A stretch of DNA of 64,000 bases from Burkholderia metallica (GCF_902832845.1 NZ_CADFDB010000014.1:1-64000), one strand, 5' to 3'; shown: positions 1 through 8,799, numbered from the stretch's first letter. Program-made: numbers and translations. The notes: generated by a model from the sequence alone, not told the origin.

Positions 1-354
1 GCAGCGCTGCGTTTTCAGCAGCAGAGAAGCGAGATTATGAACCGTGTTTCGCAGCGCGTCAACAACTTTTTACATCAGATCGTTGCGACTGCGGGGCTCA
101 ACTTCCAGGTCAGCCGTGCGCTCCAGACTCCAGCGCTCCACCCACCCTGCTTCCCTCTTCCGCGCCGCGTTTCCGTTAGCGCGAAAGAGGCGTGATTGTA
201 GGTAGCTCGCGGCATTCGCGCAAGGGGTTGGCGTAACTTTTTCACAAAAGCCGCGATTTGGCCGACCGTCCATGCCTCGGCACGAGACCGCTTATCGCGC
301 AAAGAACGGACTAGAATGTGAGGTTCTTCGCCTCTTTCTATATACGTCTTTAAT
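1..354. other. Left-edge region without a supported gene
   Basis: No gene is supported here. One plus-strand frame is open from base 1 to a TGA at 193-195 with an internal ATG at 37. It matches no family I know, so it may be the end of a truncated gene or chance. A TATATA box lies at 338-343 directly before the DUF2863 start and may be its -10 element. Confidence 0.4.
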
Positions 355-1572
355 ATGCGCCAGCGAATCGCCAAACGCCTCCCCCCCGATGCCGACAAAC
401 TGGTCGGTCTGTCGCTCGCGCTCTTCGCCTCGGGCAGCCGCATCGAGGATCGCTTCTGGGAAGCGAAGCTCGACGCGCTACTCGCGAAGATTGTCCGCAA
501 CGGCAACCAGACCACGCTCGACGCCGCGCTCGACCATCTTCAGCAGAATCATCCCGACGCCTATGGCGCGCTCGCCGACATGGCCGAGACGCACAGCGAG
601 TCGATGGTGATCGAGCACGACGGCCAACCGTTCGATGCGCTGCTGGTCGCCGTCCCGGTTCTCGCATGGACGCGCTACATGATCCCGTCGGGCCCGCTCA
701 AGGGAGATGTCGCCGAAGCGCTGCGAACCCACCTGCAGGCTCACGTCCTCGCGAACGGCACCCTCGTCGGGCTTGCCCCGTTCCTCTACAGCATCGACCA
801 GCTGCCGCGACACCACGTCGAAACCTACCGACTGGCCCAGCAACTCGCGCATGCGGCGATCGGCCAGCACACGCCCAAGCTCGGCTTCGGCGACCTGCCC
901 GAAACTTCGCCGATCCTGGCCGACCCGCGCTTTCTGCTCGCCGTCGTCGCCGCCCCCGTCGGCGCACCGCTGTTCCGCTGGCAGGAAGAAGAAAACGGCA
1001 GCCGAATCGAACGTGGCCAGTGCCTCGAGCAATGGACGGCCCAGGGCGGTCCGAACCTGTCGATCGCCCTGCCCGGCTGCGAGTTCGAATGCCTGCTTCC
1101 GGACGCGTACTACTCGGCCTGCCGGGATGCGGACGAACGCATCCGTCCGCACACGGTAAGAACGGCCATTCGTTATCTTTTCGACACACTTGGTGCGGCA
1201 CCGCAAGAGCTGCGCGCGGTGGTCGCGGGCTTCGGCGAACGACGTATCGACGAGTACCGTGTCGGCTTCACACGACGCGCCAGCAACGACGTCATTTACG
1301 GCGTCGTATGGCCGCTCTACGGCCGCGAAAACGGCGACGTGTCGACCGACAGCGCGACGCTCGAGGGCGAAGCACCGATCGAAGGACCGCTCGAAGAAAT
1401 CGTGAACTTGCTGAAGGAATGCGGTGTAACCGACGTCCGGCGGCACGCGGGCCGTTTCGAACCCGAATATTGCGATGACTGCGGCGTGCCGCTCTATGCC
1501 GATCCGCTCGGCGAAATCGTCCACGCGGAAATGCCGGAAGACGCGTCACCCGCGCAGCCGCACTTCCACTGA
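355..1572 (+). CDS. DUF2863 family protein
   Basis: A protein of 405 residues matching the DUF2863 family of beta-proteobacteria, whose function is unknown. It has no signal peptide or membrane segment, so it is probably cytosolic. It carries a C-terminal pair of cysteines (CDDC) in an acidic, histidine-ending tail that could bind metal. The ATG at 355 is the first possible in-frame ATG after a TGA at 319-321. It has no visible Shine-Dalgarno sequence and sits just after a TATATA box, so the mRNA may have a very short leader. A strong terminator follows, so the gene is monocistronic. The family call rests on remembered similarity over the whole length. Confidence 0.85.
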   Translation: MRQRIAKRLPPDADKLVGLSLALFASGSRIEDRFWEAKLDALLAKIVRNGNQTTLDAALDHLQQNHPDAYGALADMAETHSESMVIEHDGQPFDALLVAVPVLAWTRYMIPSGPLKGDVAEALRTHLQAHVLANGTLVGLAPFLYSIDQLPRHHVETYRLAQQLAHAAIGQHTPKLGFGDLPETSPILADPRFLLAVVAAPVGAPLFRWQEEENGSRIERGQCLEQWTAQGGPNLSIALPGCEFECLLPDAYYSACRDADERIRPHTVRTAIRYLFDTLGAAPQELRAVVAGFGERRIDEYRVGFTRRASNDVIYGVVWPLYGRENGDVSTDSATLEGEAPIEGPLEEIVNLLKECGVTDVRRHAGRFEPEYCDDCGVPLYADPLGEIVHAEMPEDASPAQPHFH

Positions 1573-1607
1573 CCCCCGCACCGCAGGCCCCACGTCCTGC
1601 CGGTCCG

Positions 1608-1643
1608 AAGCCGCTCACGGTTCCCGCCGGAGCGGCTTTTTTC
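1608..1643 (+). terminator. Rho-independent terminator of the DUF2863 gene
   Basis: Inverted repeat AAGCCGCTC / GAGCGGCTT with a 13-nt loop, followed by a run of six T, 36 bases after the stop codon. Confidence 0.85.
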
Positions 1644-1783
1644 TTGCCCGTCATCCAGCCGCCCGAAATTTCATACTTTTCCTAAGCCTTTCAGACAAGC
1701 AGACATCGTGTAAGGTCTTTGTCATTATCAAACCCAACGCATGCCAGACGGCAGATCAATGGCTCACATGATGGAGGTTGAAT

Positions 1784-2620
1784 ATGCGGTTCCTGATGCT
1801 CAATTCAGACGCCGAGCGGCGTGACGGACTGAAGGCCCTGTTGCGACAGATCGACCGTCACGCCAGCGTCAACGATGCGGCCGACAGTTTCCAGGCGCGC
1901 AGTCTGCTGCGCAATCAACGTTTCGACCTGGTCGCGATCGACTGGCTCGACGTCGGCCGGCTCAGCGAACTCCAGGCGCTCTGCAGCGCATGCTCGCCGA
2001 CACCTGTCGCCGTCCTGGTCGACGAAACCTCGCCGGAAGCCATTCAGCGCTTCTTCAACTACGGCGTCTCGGGCGTGATCCCGCATTCCACGCGGCCGCA
2101 CCTGATCGTGCGAGCGCTCGAAATCGTGTTGCTGGGCGGGCACTACATCCCGCCGATCGCGCTCCGTCTGCTGCCATCCACTGCTGCGGCGCGCTACGAT
2201 GCCCATTTCCAGACGCTCGCCGAAACCCTTCCCCGCCGACCGCTGGGCAGTCTCCTGTCGCCGCGGCAAGCGCAGATCATGCGCTTCGTCCACATGGGCA
2301 GCACCAACAAGATGATCGCCCGTACGCTCGGCATCAGCGAAGGCACCGTGAAGATCCACCTCGCCAGCATCTTCCAGCAGCTCGGCGCCACCAACCGCGC
2401 CGCCGCGGTCGCGATCTACAACGGCTGGCTGTCGCCCCATCTCGAGATGCTGCTAGCGAACCGCAACCGCCTGCGCAAGCCCACCATCGGCGAACGCGGC
2501 CCGGTTCCGCTGCGTGCGCAACGGAACGATCGTCCGTACCCGTTGCCGGCCTCGATCGACGGCGCGCAGGACCTGCCGGTCGCCGCCGAGCCGCCGGCGC
2601 GGTTCCGGCGCGAACGCTAG
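1784..2620 (+). CDS. LuxR/NarL-type DNA-binding regulator with a degenerate receiver domain
   Basis: A regulator of 278 residues. Residues 1-125 look like a response-regulator receiver: Asp53 is at the phospho-acceptor position, but only one acidic residue (Asp9) is seen in the N-terminal pocket and the conserved lysine near residue 106 is absent, so phosphorylation may not operate normally. Residues 160-222 form a LuxR helix-turn-helix (LSPRQAQIMRFV, then NKMIARTLGISEGTVKIHL). A basic, proline-rich tail of about 50 residues follows. I start at ATG 1784 because GGAGG at 1773-1777 is six bases upstream; a TTG at 1778 is too close to it. No sensor kinase is adjacent. The target genes are unknown. 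Confidence 0.8.
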   Translation: MRFLMLNSDAERRDGLKALLRQIDRHASVNDAADSFQARSLLRNQRFDLVAIDWLDVGRLSELQALCSACSPTPVAVLVDETSPEAIQRFFNYGVSGVIPHSTRPHLIVRALEIVLLGGHYIPPIALRLLPSTAAARYDAHFQTLAETLPRRPLGSLLSPRQAQIMRFVHMGSTNKMIARTLGISEGTVKIHLASIFQQLGATNRAAAVAIYNGWLSPHLEMLLANRNRLRKPTIGERGPVPLRAQRNDRPYPLPASIDGAQDLPVAAEPPARFRRER

Positions 2621-2695
2621 GCAAACAGTCTCGATATTGCGACGGTCGGCGTGTGCGGATTCCCACCTTTCATGCTCAACGAGTAATATGGACGC

Positions 2696-3370
2696 ATGGG
2701 TTTTCTTTTCACACCGCTTCCGCTCTGGGTTGGCATCGGCGGCTGGATCGCCGCCGTGGCCCTGCTCGCGCTCGCGATCTGGAATCGTCCCTTCGTACGC
2801 CTGCAGGACGCCACGCTCCAGCACGTGTGGCTCGCGCTCGTCACCGCCATTGCCGTCCTCTGGGCGTCGAATGCGTGGCTCGAAGATGGCATCGTCATGC
2901 ACCTGCTCGGCGCGACGCTGCTCGTCACACTGTTCGACTGGACCCTCGCACTGATCGCGATGGGGGCGATCACGGCAGTTGCGGCGATCATCTTCGACGC
3001 GCCCTGGCAGGGCATCGGCCTGACCTATCTGGTCTACGGCGCGCTGCCGGTCGGCGTGTCTGCATTGCTGCAGCGCGCTGCGCTTGCATGGTTGCCGCAC
3101 AATCTCGCGTCGTTCATCACCGGCCAGGGATTCCTGTCGCCCGCCATCGCAATCCTCGCTGTCGCAGCCGCCGCGGCCGGTGTCCAGCTCGCGCTCGCGG
3201 ATGGCGTTCCCGTCGTGATTCCCGCCGGCTATCTGCTGAACACCGCACTGCTCGCTCTCGGCGAAGCGTGGTTCACCGGGATGGCGACGGCACTCATCGC
3301 CGTCTATCGTCCCGCATGGGTGACGACCTTCGACGTCCGGCGCTATCGCCTCGGCGGCCCGCGCGCCTGA
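2696..3370 (+). CDS. CbiM-like energy-coupling-factor type membrane protein
   Basis: An integral membrane protein of 224 residues with about seven hydrophobic segments. It resembles proteins annotated as energy-coupling factor transporter permeases of the CbiM family, which form the metal-binding membrane part of Co or Ni uptake systems. The canonical CbiM N-terminal metal site (Met-His at the mature N-terminus) is not present, and no cbiN, cbiQ or cbiO gene is nearby. An import role is therefore uncertain. It lies 75 bases after the LuxR-type gene on the same strand. Confidence 0.6.
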   Translation: MGFLFTPLPLWVGIGGWIAAVALLALAIWNRPFVRLQDATLQHVWLALVTAIAVLWASNAWLEDGIVMHLLGATLLVTLFDWTLALIAMGAITAVAAIIFDAPWQGIGLTYLVYGALPVGVSALLQRAALAWLPHNLASFITGQGFLSPAIAILAVAAAAAGVQLALADGVPVVIPAGYLLNTALLALGEAWFTGMATALIAVYRPAWVTTFDVRRYRLGGPRA

Positions 3371-3488
3371 ATGGCCTTCTTGCGGCGGCGCCGTCATCCC
3401 GTGCCGGCGGCCGCTCAGGCAGTACGGCAGAATGCGGCGTCTACTGCCGGGCGACTTTTTTACGCTAAGATTGAACTCCGGTTCTTCA

Positions 3489-3510
3489 TCGGGCATCTAT
3501 ATGTGCCCGA
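3489..3510 (+). promoter_or_regulatory. Hairpin in the 5' leader of the lysine-tailed exported protein
   Basis: Perfect 7-bp arms TCGGGCA (3489-3495) and TGCCCGA (3504-3510) enclose an 8-base loop. Two upstream in-frame ATG codons (3501 and 3510) lie in or at this hairpin, which favours the later ATG at 3540 as the real start. Confidence 0.4.
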
Positions 3511-3539
3511 TGTCTCATTCGCTCCTCACCAATAACCAG

Positions 3540-4166
3540 ATGGACAGCTCTCCTGCGTCGCTCCGGATTATCCGGGCGCTCGGCAAGCTGGCAGCCTGTA
3601 TTGCAGGCCTGTCACTTGCGCTTCCGACACCGGCATTCGCCGACCTGCTCGACCAGCGCTCCGAACTGATCAACAAATTCGTCAACGAAATGCATGCCGA
3701 TCCGCTCGCTGCCGATTGTGCAGCGCACGGCAGCTTCATCGCCAGCACGTCGTCGGCCTTCGACCGCGTCGACTTCGCGCCAAATGCATTCGACAGCGGC
3801 AACGCGACGATCACGCCGTGGAACGACTCGTTCGACCAGGGCAAGCAGCGCGTGAAGGTCGACAATATCGTCACGGTCGACGGACTCGGCATCCACAGCA
3901 ACGGCAGCGACCCGACGCCGCTGAAATTCCGATGCGGCTATGTCGGTCAGCAAATGCTCGCGTTCAGCTGGAACGACCCGGTTCCGCCGCTGAAGCCGCG
4001 CGTCGAACGCTCCTCGTCCTCGACGAAGAAATTCAAGGGCAAGTCGCACCGCGGCAAGGGCAAGGCAAACGCTTCGGGCCGCACCGGCAGCAAGAAAGCC
4101 GTCGCGACGAAAAAATCGAGCAGCCCGAAGAAGGCCGTGAAGAAGAAATCCGCGAAGAAGTCCTGA
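3540..4166 (+). CDS. Exported protein with a lysine-rich, histone-like C-terminal tail
   Basis: A protein of 208 residues from ATG 3540; in-frame ATGs also exist at 3432, 3501 and 3510. Residues 1-34 look like a Sec signal peptide (basic RIIRALGK, hydrophobic stretch, cleavage after PAFA). The mature part has about 115 residues of unknown fold with two cysteines. It then becomes a tail of about 55 residues made almost only of Lys, Ser, Ala, Gly and Arg, with repeats such as KKAVKKKSAKKS. That tail resembles histone H1 or AlgP-type tails and could bind nucleic acid or anionic surface polymer. I do not recognise the family with confidence. No SD is obvious at any candidate start. Confidence 0.6.
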   Translation: MDSSPASLRIIRALGKLAACIAGLSLALPTPAFADLLDQRSELINKFVNEMHADPLAADCAAHGSFIASTSSAFDRVDFAPNAFDSGNATITPWNDSFDQGKQRVKVDNIVTVDGLGIHSNGSDPTPLKFRCGYVGQQMLAFSWNDPVPPLKPRVERSSSSTKKFKGKSHRGKGKANASGRTGSKKAVATKKSSSPKKAVKKKSAKKS

Positions 4167-4192
4167 TACGACGAAGCGGCATCGACAGAAGC

Positions 4193-4231
4193 AAAAAAGC
4201 CGGAGCATCCTGAGATGCTCCGGCTTTTTTT
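4193..4231. terminator. Bidirectional terminator
   Basis: Seventeen-base arms AAAAAAGCCGGAGCATC and its complement around a CTGA loop. It has A-run/T-run flanks on both sides, so it serves both the exported-protein gene (+) and the convergent peptidase gene (-). Confidence 0.92.
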
Positions 4232-4249
4232 CATACGGCGACCCGTAGC

Positions 4250-5404
4250 TTACGCAAACGTGTCGACGTGCACCAGGATCGCCGCCAGCATCGCCGCGCC
4301 AAGCGCCGCGCTACGCTCGCCGTTCCAGCCGACTCGCTCGTCGGGCAGGTTTGCGTTGTCCTTGAACGGCATCTCGAGCGTCAGCGACAGGCAACCGAAC
4401 TGATGGCCGATGTACTTCGACGCGAGCTTGAGCGCGTCTTCCTTGTACTTGCTCGCCGCATAGCCGTGTTCGGTCTGGAAGTCGGGGCTCGCGACCTTGA
4501 ACGCTTCGATGAACGCGGTTTGCTCCTTGCCCTGCTGTTCGGTAAAGCTCGGCAGCATCTCCGATCCGGCAACGAACACGTACGGCAGATCCTCGTCGCC
4601 GTGAATGTCGAAGAACATGTCGCAGCCGATCGCATGAATCGCATCGCGCACGGCCAGCACCTCGGGGCTGCGCTCGGCATCGGGCGCCATCCACTCGCGG
4701 TTCAGGTTCGCGCCTGCCGCATTGGTGCGCAGGTTGCCATGCACGCTGCCGTCCGGGTTCATGTTCGGGACGATGTGGAACGTCACGCGGTCGTACAGCT
4801 TGCGCGCGACCGGATCGCCGGCCCAGTCACCCCATCCGGCCAGCCGCTTGACGAGGCCCTCGACGAACCATTCGGCCATCGATTCGCCCGGATGCTGGCG
4901 CGCGATGATCCACACCTTCTTCTTCGGCGCACCGTCGGTCTCCGGCGTACCGAGCGTCAACAGCGACATCGGACGGCCTTCGACCGTACGGCCGAGTTCG
5001 GTCACGCTCGCCTGCGGCAACTGCTGGACCGCGCCGAGAAATGCCGCGTGACGCTCTTCCGAGTACGGTTCGAAATACGCGTAGTAGATGCTGTCGAATT
5101 CCGGCGTATGGTCGATGGTCATCGTCTTGCCGTCGAACGTCGTCGGCACCCGGAACCAGTCGACCCGGTCATAGCTCGCCACCGCGTTGTAATTGCGCCA
5201 GCCCGACGGATACGCACATTCGGCAGCATTCTCGAACGTCATCACGCAGCGCTCGCCGCGCGCGCCCGTCAGGCGGTAATAGAACCATTGCGCGAATTCC
5301 GAGCGGTTGTCGCCCCGCACGCGCAGACGAATCGCGTCAGGGCTGTCGCATGACACGACGTCGATTGCGCCCGCGTCGAAATTGCTGGTGATCGAAAGGG
5401 CCAT
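4250..5404 (-). CDS. M14 family zinc carboxypeptidase, cytosolic carboxypeptidase-like
   Basis: A zinc metallopeptidase of 384 residues. An N-terminal beta-sandwich domain of about 110 residues precedes an M14 catalytic domain, the arrangement of bacterial and eukaryotic cytosolic carboxypeptidases (Nna1/CCP type). Zinc ligands are visible as HPGES (His and Glu) and the later His in FDIHGDE. There is no signal peptide, so it acts in the cytoplasm; its natural substrate is unknown. I use ATG 5404, preceded by an AAGGAG six bases away, rather than the longer open frame reaching 5572. It follows yaaA on the same strand after an 88-base gap that holds a hairpin. Confidence 0.88.
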   Translation of the reverse strand: MALSITSNFDAGAIDVVSCDSPDAIRLRVRGDNRSEFAQWFYYRLTGARGERCVMTFENAAECAYPSGWRNYNAVASYDRVDWFRVPTTFDGKTMTIDHTPEFDSIYYAYFEPYSEERHAAFLGAVQQLPQASVTELGRTVEGRPMSLLTLGTPETDGAPKKKVWIIARQHPGESMAEWFVEGLVKRLAGWGDWAGDPVARKLYDRVTFHIVPNMNPDGSVHGNLRTNAAGANLNREWMAPDAERSPEVLAVRDAIHAIGCDMFFDIHGDEDLPYVFVAGSEMLPSFTEQQGKEQTAFIEAFKVASPDFQTEHGYAASKYKEDALKLASKYIGHQFGCLSLTLEMPFKDNANLPDERVGWNGERSAALGAAMLAAILVHVDTFA

Positions 5405-5463
5405 CTGTCTCTCCTTGGGCGACCGGAACAGGCGGTGTAGCGCCGGCCCGGCCTCATGCATGC

Positions 5464-5488
5464 GCCGGCCGTCTCGTGAACGGCCGGC
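5464..5488 (-). terminator. GC-rich hairpin after yaaA
   Basis: Nine-bp perfect arms GCCGGCCGT / ACGGCCGGC with a 7-base loop just downstream of the yaaA stop. There is no T-run, so it may be a weak terminator or an mRNA 3' end stabiliser. Confidence 0.4.
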
Positions 5489-5492
5489 AGGG

Positions 5493-6275
5493 TCACTCGC
5501 CGACTCGCCGGCGATATACGTAAGTGGAATCGTTCGATGCAGCCGAATCGAACGCATAGCCTTCCAGTGCAAAATCCTTCAGCGCCTTCGGGTCGGCAAT
5601 CCGGTTCTCGACGATGAAACGCGCCATCAGGCCGCGCGCACGCTTCGCATGGAAGCTGATGATCTTGTAGCGGCCGCCCTTCCAGTCCTCGAACACCGGC
5701 GTGATGACGGGCGCGGCCAGCAGTTTCGGCTTGACCGACTTGAAGTATTCGGTCGACGCGCAGTTGACCAGCACGCGCGCCGCACCGCTGCGCGTTTCGA
5801 GCTGTTCGTTCAGCGCCCGCGTGATGCGGTCGCCCCAGAACGCGTACAGATCCTTGCCGCGCGCGTTCGCGAAGCGCGTACCCATCTCGAGACGGTACGG
5901 CTGCAGCAGGTCGAGCGGACGCAACAGCCCGTACAGGCCCGACAGCACGCGCACGTGCTGCTGCGCATAGTCGAGATCGGCGGACGACAGCGATCTGGCG
6001 TCGAATCCTTCATATACGTCGCCGTTGAACGCCAGCACGGCCTGCTTCGCGTTGGCCGGCGTAAAGGTCGGCGACCAGTCCGCATAGCGCTGGAAATTCA
6101 GGCGCGCGAGCGGATCGGAGATATCCATCAGCGTTGCGATGTCCTGCGGCGAAAGCTTGCGCAGGCCGTCGATCAGCTCGGACGCGTCGTCGACGAATGC
6201 AGGCTTCGTGTAAGACTGGACGTGCGCGGGCGTATCGTAGTCGAGGGATTTGGCGGGAGAGAGAACGATTATCAT
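5493..6275 (-). CDS. yaaA: Peroxide stress protein YaaA (DUF328/UPF0246)
   Basis: A cytosolic protein of 260 residues that matches YaaA along its full length, including the N-terminal SPAKSLDY motif and the conserved [14 protein letters not shown] segment near residue 215. In E. coli YaaA limits intracellular free iron and Fenton damage during hydrogen peroxide stress and binds DNA. The gene is divergent from the PIN gene with 57 bases between the starts, so they share a promoter region. No OxyR site was identified by eye. Confidence 0.93.
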   Translation of the reverse strand: MIIVLSPAKSLDYDTPAHVQSYTKPAFVDDASELIDGLRKLSPQDIATLMDISDPLARLNFQRYADWSPTFTPANAKQAVLAFNGDVYEGFDARSLSSADLDYAQQHVRVLSGLYGLLRPLDLLQPYRLEMGTRFANARGKDLYAFWGDRITRALNEQLETRSGAARVLVNCASTEYFKSVKPKLLAAPVITPVFEDWKGGRYKIISFHAKRARGLMARFIVENRIADPKALKDFALEGYAFDSAASNDSTYVYRRRVGE

Positions 6276-6332
6276 AGAGGCTCGCTGGCACGCCGTGCCT
6301 TGCGGTCAGACGAAAACCACCGATTGTAACGA

Positions 6333-6812
6333 ATGACCCGCTCTCTCGCCCCGCATGCCGCGCATCGCGTCGTGCTCGACTCGAACGTCTGGATCGACAT
6401 TCTCGTATTCGACGACCCCGCCACGCGCCCGATCCGTGCCGCGCTGGAACGCGGCACGCTTGCCGCCGTGATCGACGCCCGCTGCCTGACCGAACTCGAG
6501 TACGTGCTGGATTATCCGCAGTTCCAGTCCCGCGCGATCGACAAGGCGGCCGCGCTCGCGACCGTCGCCCGCCTGACGAGCCTCGTCGAGCCGCCGGCCG
6601 CCGACGCCGACGCGCCGCCGCTGCCGAAATGCAAGGACCGCGACGACCAGAAGTTTCTCGAACTCGCCCGCGCCGCGCAGGCCGAGTGGCTCGTGTCGAA
6701 AGACCGCGCGCTGCTGAAGCTCGCCAAGCGAACCGCACGCGACTTCGGCTTCCGGATCGCGCAACCGGCCCCCTTTGCCGAGGCCTGCGCGCTCGACGCC
6801 ACGCCGGCCTGA
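6333..6812 (+). CDS. PIN-domain ribonuclease-like protein (COG1569 type toxin family)
   Basis: A PIN-domain protein of 159 residues. The acidic metal-binding residues are visible: Asp in VVLDSNVWID near residue 16, Glu in LTELEYVL near 54, and the DRDDQKFLELA and SKDRALL motifs near 108 and 127. PIN proteins of this family are annotated as possible toxin components that cleave RNA. No antitoxin-like small gene lies next to it, so it may be an orphan or a housekeeping nuclease. It is 33 bases ahead of the aminotransferase gene and may be co-transcribed with it. Confidence 0.82.
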   Translation: MTRSLAPHAAHRVVLDSNVWIDILVFDDPATRPIRAALERGTLAAVIDARCLTELEYVLDYPQFQSRAIDKAAALATVARLTSLVEPPAADADAPPLPKCKDRDDQKFLELARAAQAEWLVSKDRALLKLAKRTARDFGFRIAQPAPFAEACALDATPA

Positions 6813-6845
6813 CGCACGCAACCCCACCCGACTTCGACCGTATCG

Positions 6846-8018
6846 ATGAACGCTCCTTCAGACATGCCAACGACTCCCGTTTTTCCTTCGCGCCTGCCGA
6901 ACGTGGGCACGACGATCTTCACGGTCATGAGCGCGCTTGCCGCAGAAAAAGGCGCCGTGAACCTCGGCCAGGGCTTTCCGGATTTCGACTGCGACCCGCG
7001 CATCGTCGATGCGGTTGCCGCTGCGATGCGCAACGGGCACAACCAGTATCCGCCGATGGCCGGGGTCGCACCGCTGCGCGAAGCGATCGCGGACAAGATC
7101 GCGCAGGTCTACGGCCGGCGTTACGATCCGGCGACCGAAATCACCGTCACGGCCGGTGCGACGCAGGCGCTGTTGACGGCGATCCAGTGCGCGGTGCATC
7201 CGGGCGATGAAGTGATCGTCATCGAACCGACCTACGACAGCTACCTGCCGTCGATCGAACTCGCGGGCGGCAAACCGGTGTTCGTCACGCTGGAGGCGCC
7301 CGACTATGCGATCCCGTTCGACCGTCTGGCAGCCGCGATCACGCCGAAAACGCGCATGATCCTGATCAACACGCCGCACAACCCGACAGGAACCGTGTGG
7401 CGCGAGGCGGACATGCGCAAGCTCGAGGAGATCGTGCGCGGCACCCGCGTACTGATCCTGTCCGACGAGGTCTACGAACACATGGTCTATGACGGCGCGC
7501 GCCACGAGAGCGTCGCGCGCTATCCGGAGCTCGCCGCGCGCAGCTTCATCGTGTCGAGCTTCGGCAAGACCTATCACGTGACGGGCTGGAAGGTCGGCTA
7601 CGTCGCCGCGCCTGCCGCGCTGACTGCGGAATTCCGCAAGGTCCATCAGTTCAACGTGTTCACGGTGAACACGCCGATGCAGATCGGGCTCGCCGACTAC
7701 CTGCGCGACCCGGCGCCGTACCTGACGCTTGCCGACTTCTACCAGAAGAAGCGCGACTTCTTCCGCGCCGGCCTCGCGGGCACGCGCTTCAAGCTGCTGC
7801 CCTGCACGGGCACGTACTTCCAGTGCGTCGATTATTCGGCGATCAGCGACCTGCCCGAAGCCGAATTCTCGAAGTGGCTCACGTCGGAGATCGGCGTGGC
7901 CGCCATTCCGGTATCGGCGTTCTATCACGCGCCGCACGAATCGGGCGTCGTCCGATTCTGCTTCGCGAAGCGGGAAAGCACGCTCGCATCCGCGCTCGAA
8001 CGGCTCGCCCGCCTGTAA
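6846..8018 (+). CDS. PLP-dependent aminotransferase, methionine/glutamine type (YbdL-like)
   Basis: A fold-type I aminotransferase of 390 residues, class I/II. The PLP lysine is in SSFGKTYHVTGWKVGY near residue 240, and the substrate-carboxylate arginine is expected in the C-terminal VRFCFAK segment. The N-terminal NLGQGFPDFDCDP is typical of the YbdL / kynurenine aminotransferase-like branch, which transaminates methionine, glutamine or aromatic amino acids with 2-oxo acids. A second in-frame ATG lies at 6864. The exact substrate cannot be read from sequence. Confidence 0.88.
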   Translation: MNAPSDMPTTPVFPSRLPNVGTTIFTVMSALAAEKGAVNLGQGFPDFDCDPRIVDAVAAAMRNGHNQYPPMAGVAPLREAIADKIAQVYGRRYDPATEITVTAGATQALLTAIQCAVHPGDEVIVIEPTYDSYLPSIELAGGKPVFVTLEAPDYAIPFDRLAAAITPKTRMILINTPHNPTGTVWREADMRKLEEIVRGTRVLILSDEVYEHMVYDGARHESVARYPELAARSFIVSSFGKTYHVTGWKVGYVAAPAALTAEFRKVHQFNVFTVNTPMQIGLADYLRDPAPYLTLADFYQKKRDFFRAGLAGTRFKLLPCTGTYFQCVDYSAISDLPEAEFSKWLTSEIGVAAIPVSAFYHAPHESGVVRFCFAKRESTLASALERLARL

Positions 8019-8060
8019 GCCCCGCACGGGCGGCTACACGCCGCCCCGCGGGAGTTGCGC

Positions 8061-8717
8061 TTACGAACGCGCGGCGCTCGTCGCTTCGACATACGCCTTG
8101 CGCTCGGCCGCCACGCGCTGCGCGGCGGGCCGCTCGCCCACCTGTTTTGCATGGGCCTTCCAGTCGATGCCTGCGTCGAGCAAGAAATCGTGTCCGAATA
8201 GGGCTTTCGTCGCCATGCCGACGACCGGCAGATGGACCGAGGCGGCGATGTCCGCCAGGCCGAACGACTCGCCGAGCACATACGGCGAAAACTGCGTCAT
8301 CCGCTTGAATGCATCGATCGCGCGCGGCAGGCGCTTCTCGACGTGCGCCTTCGTCCCATCGCTGACCTTGCCGCCGAAAAACGCCTCCGTATAGACCTCG
8401 CGCGCCGTCCATTCGAGATACAGCTCGAGCGTCTCGACCAGTTCGCGCACCTTCGCGGCCGCGAACGGGCTCGCCGGGAAAATCCCCTTCTCCGGATAGC
8501 GCGCCGCCAGGTACTCGATGATCACCTGCGACTCGAACAGCGCGCCTTCTTCGGTCTTCAGGAACGGAATCTTGCCGAGCGGCGAATCGGCGAGATGCGC
8601 CGGATCGCTGATCGGCAAACCGCACACCGACTCCTCGAACGGAATATCGTATTCGAGCAGGACGAACTTCACCTTGTTGTAGTAGTTGGACAACGGAATA
8701 CCGCACAGCTGTAGCAT
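8061..8717 (-). CDS. Glutathione S-transferase family protein
   Basis: A GST of 218 residues: an N-terminal thioredoxin-like domain (residues 1-78, with the glutathione-binding ALFESQVIIEYL segment) and an all-helical C-terminal domain. The first motif (PLSNYYNKVK) suggests Ser or Tyr rather than Cys as the thiol-activating residue. The start at 8717 has a GGAG about five bases upstream; the longer open frame upstream to 8831 has no family similarity. It is divergent from the enoyl-CoA hydratase gene across a 205-base region with palindromes. Confidence 0.88.
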   Translation of the reverse strand: MLQLCGIPLSNYYNKVKFVLLEYDIPFEESVCGLPISDPAHLADSPLGKIPFLKTEEGALFESQVIIEYLAARYPEKGIFPASPFAAAKVRELVETLELYLEWTAREVYTEAFFGGKVSDGTKAHVEKRLPRAIDAFKRMTQFSPYVLGESFGLADIAASVHLPVVGMATKALFGHDFLLDAGIDWKAHAKQVGERPAAQRVAAERKAYVEATSAARS

Positions 8718-8775
8718 CGGGTCTCCTTCCTTGCTGAAGCGCGGCCGCAACGATACCGGCCGCATCGGGATTCGT

Positions 8776-8799
8776 CGTGCTGAAAAGCACGTTCGTGCT
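8776..8799. repeat. Palindrome cluster in the GST / enoyl-CoA hydratase divergent region
   Basis: CGTGCT-GAAA-AGCACG is followed at once by TTCGTGCT, so the central AGCACG can pair with either side. AGCACG-TT-CGTGCT (8786-8799) is a perfect 14-base palindrome and a candidate regulator site. Confidence 0.45.

Noticed and set aside
1-195. Open frame from the left edge to TGA at 193
   Set aside because: No family similarity and a Pro-rich, irregular composition. It may be the end of a cut gene, but nothing in the window can show it.
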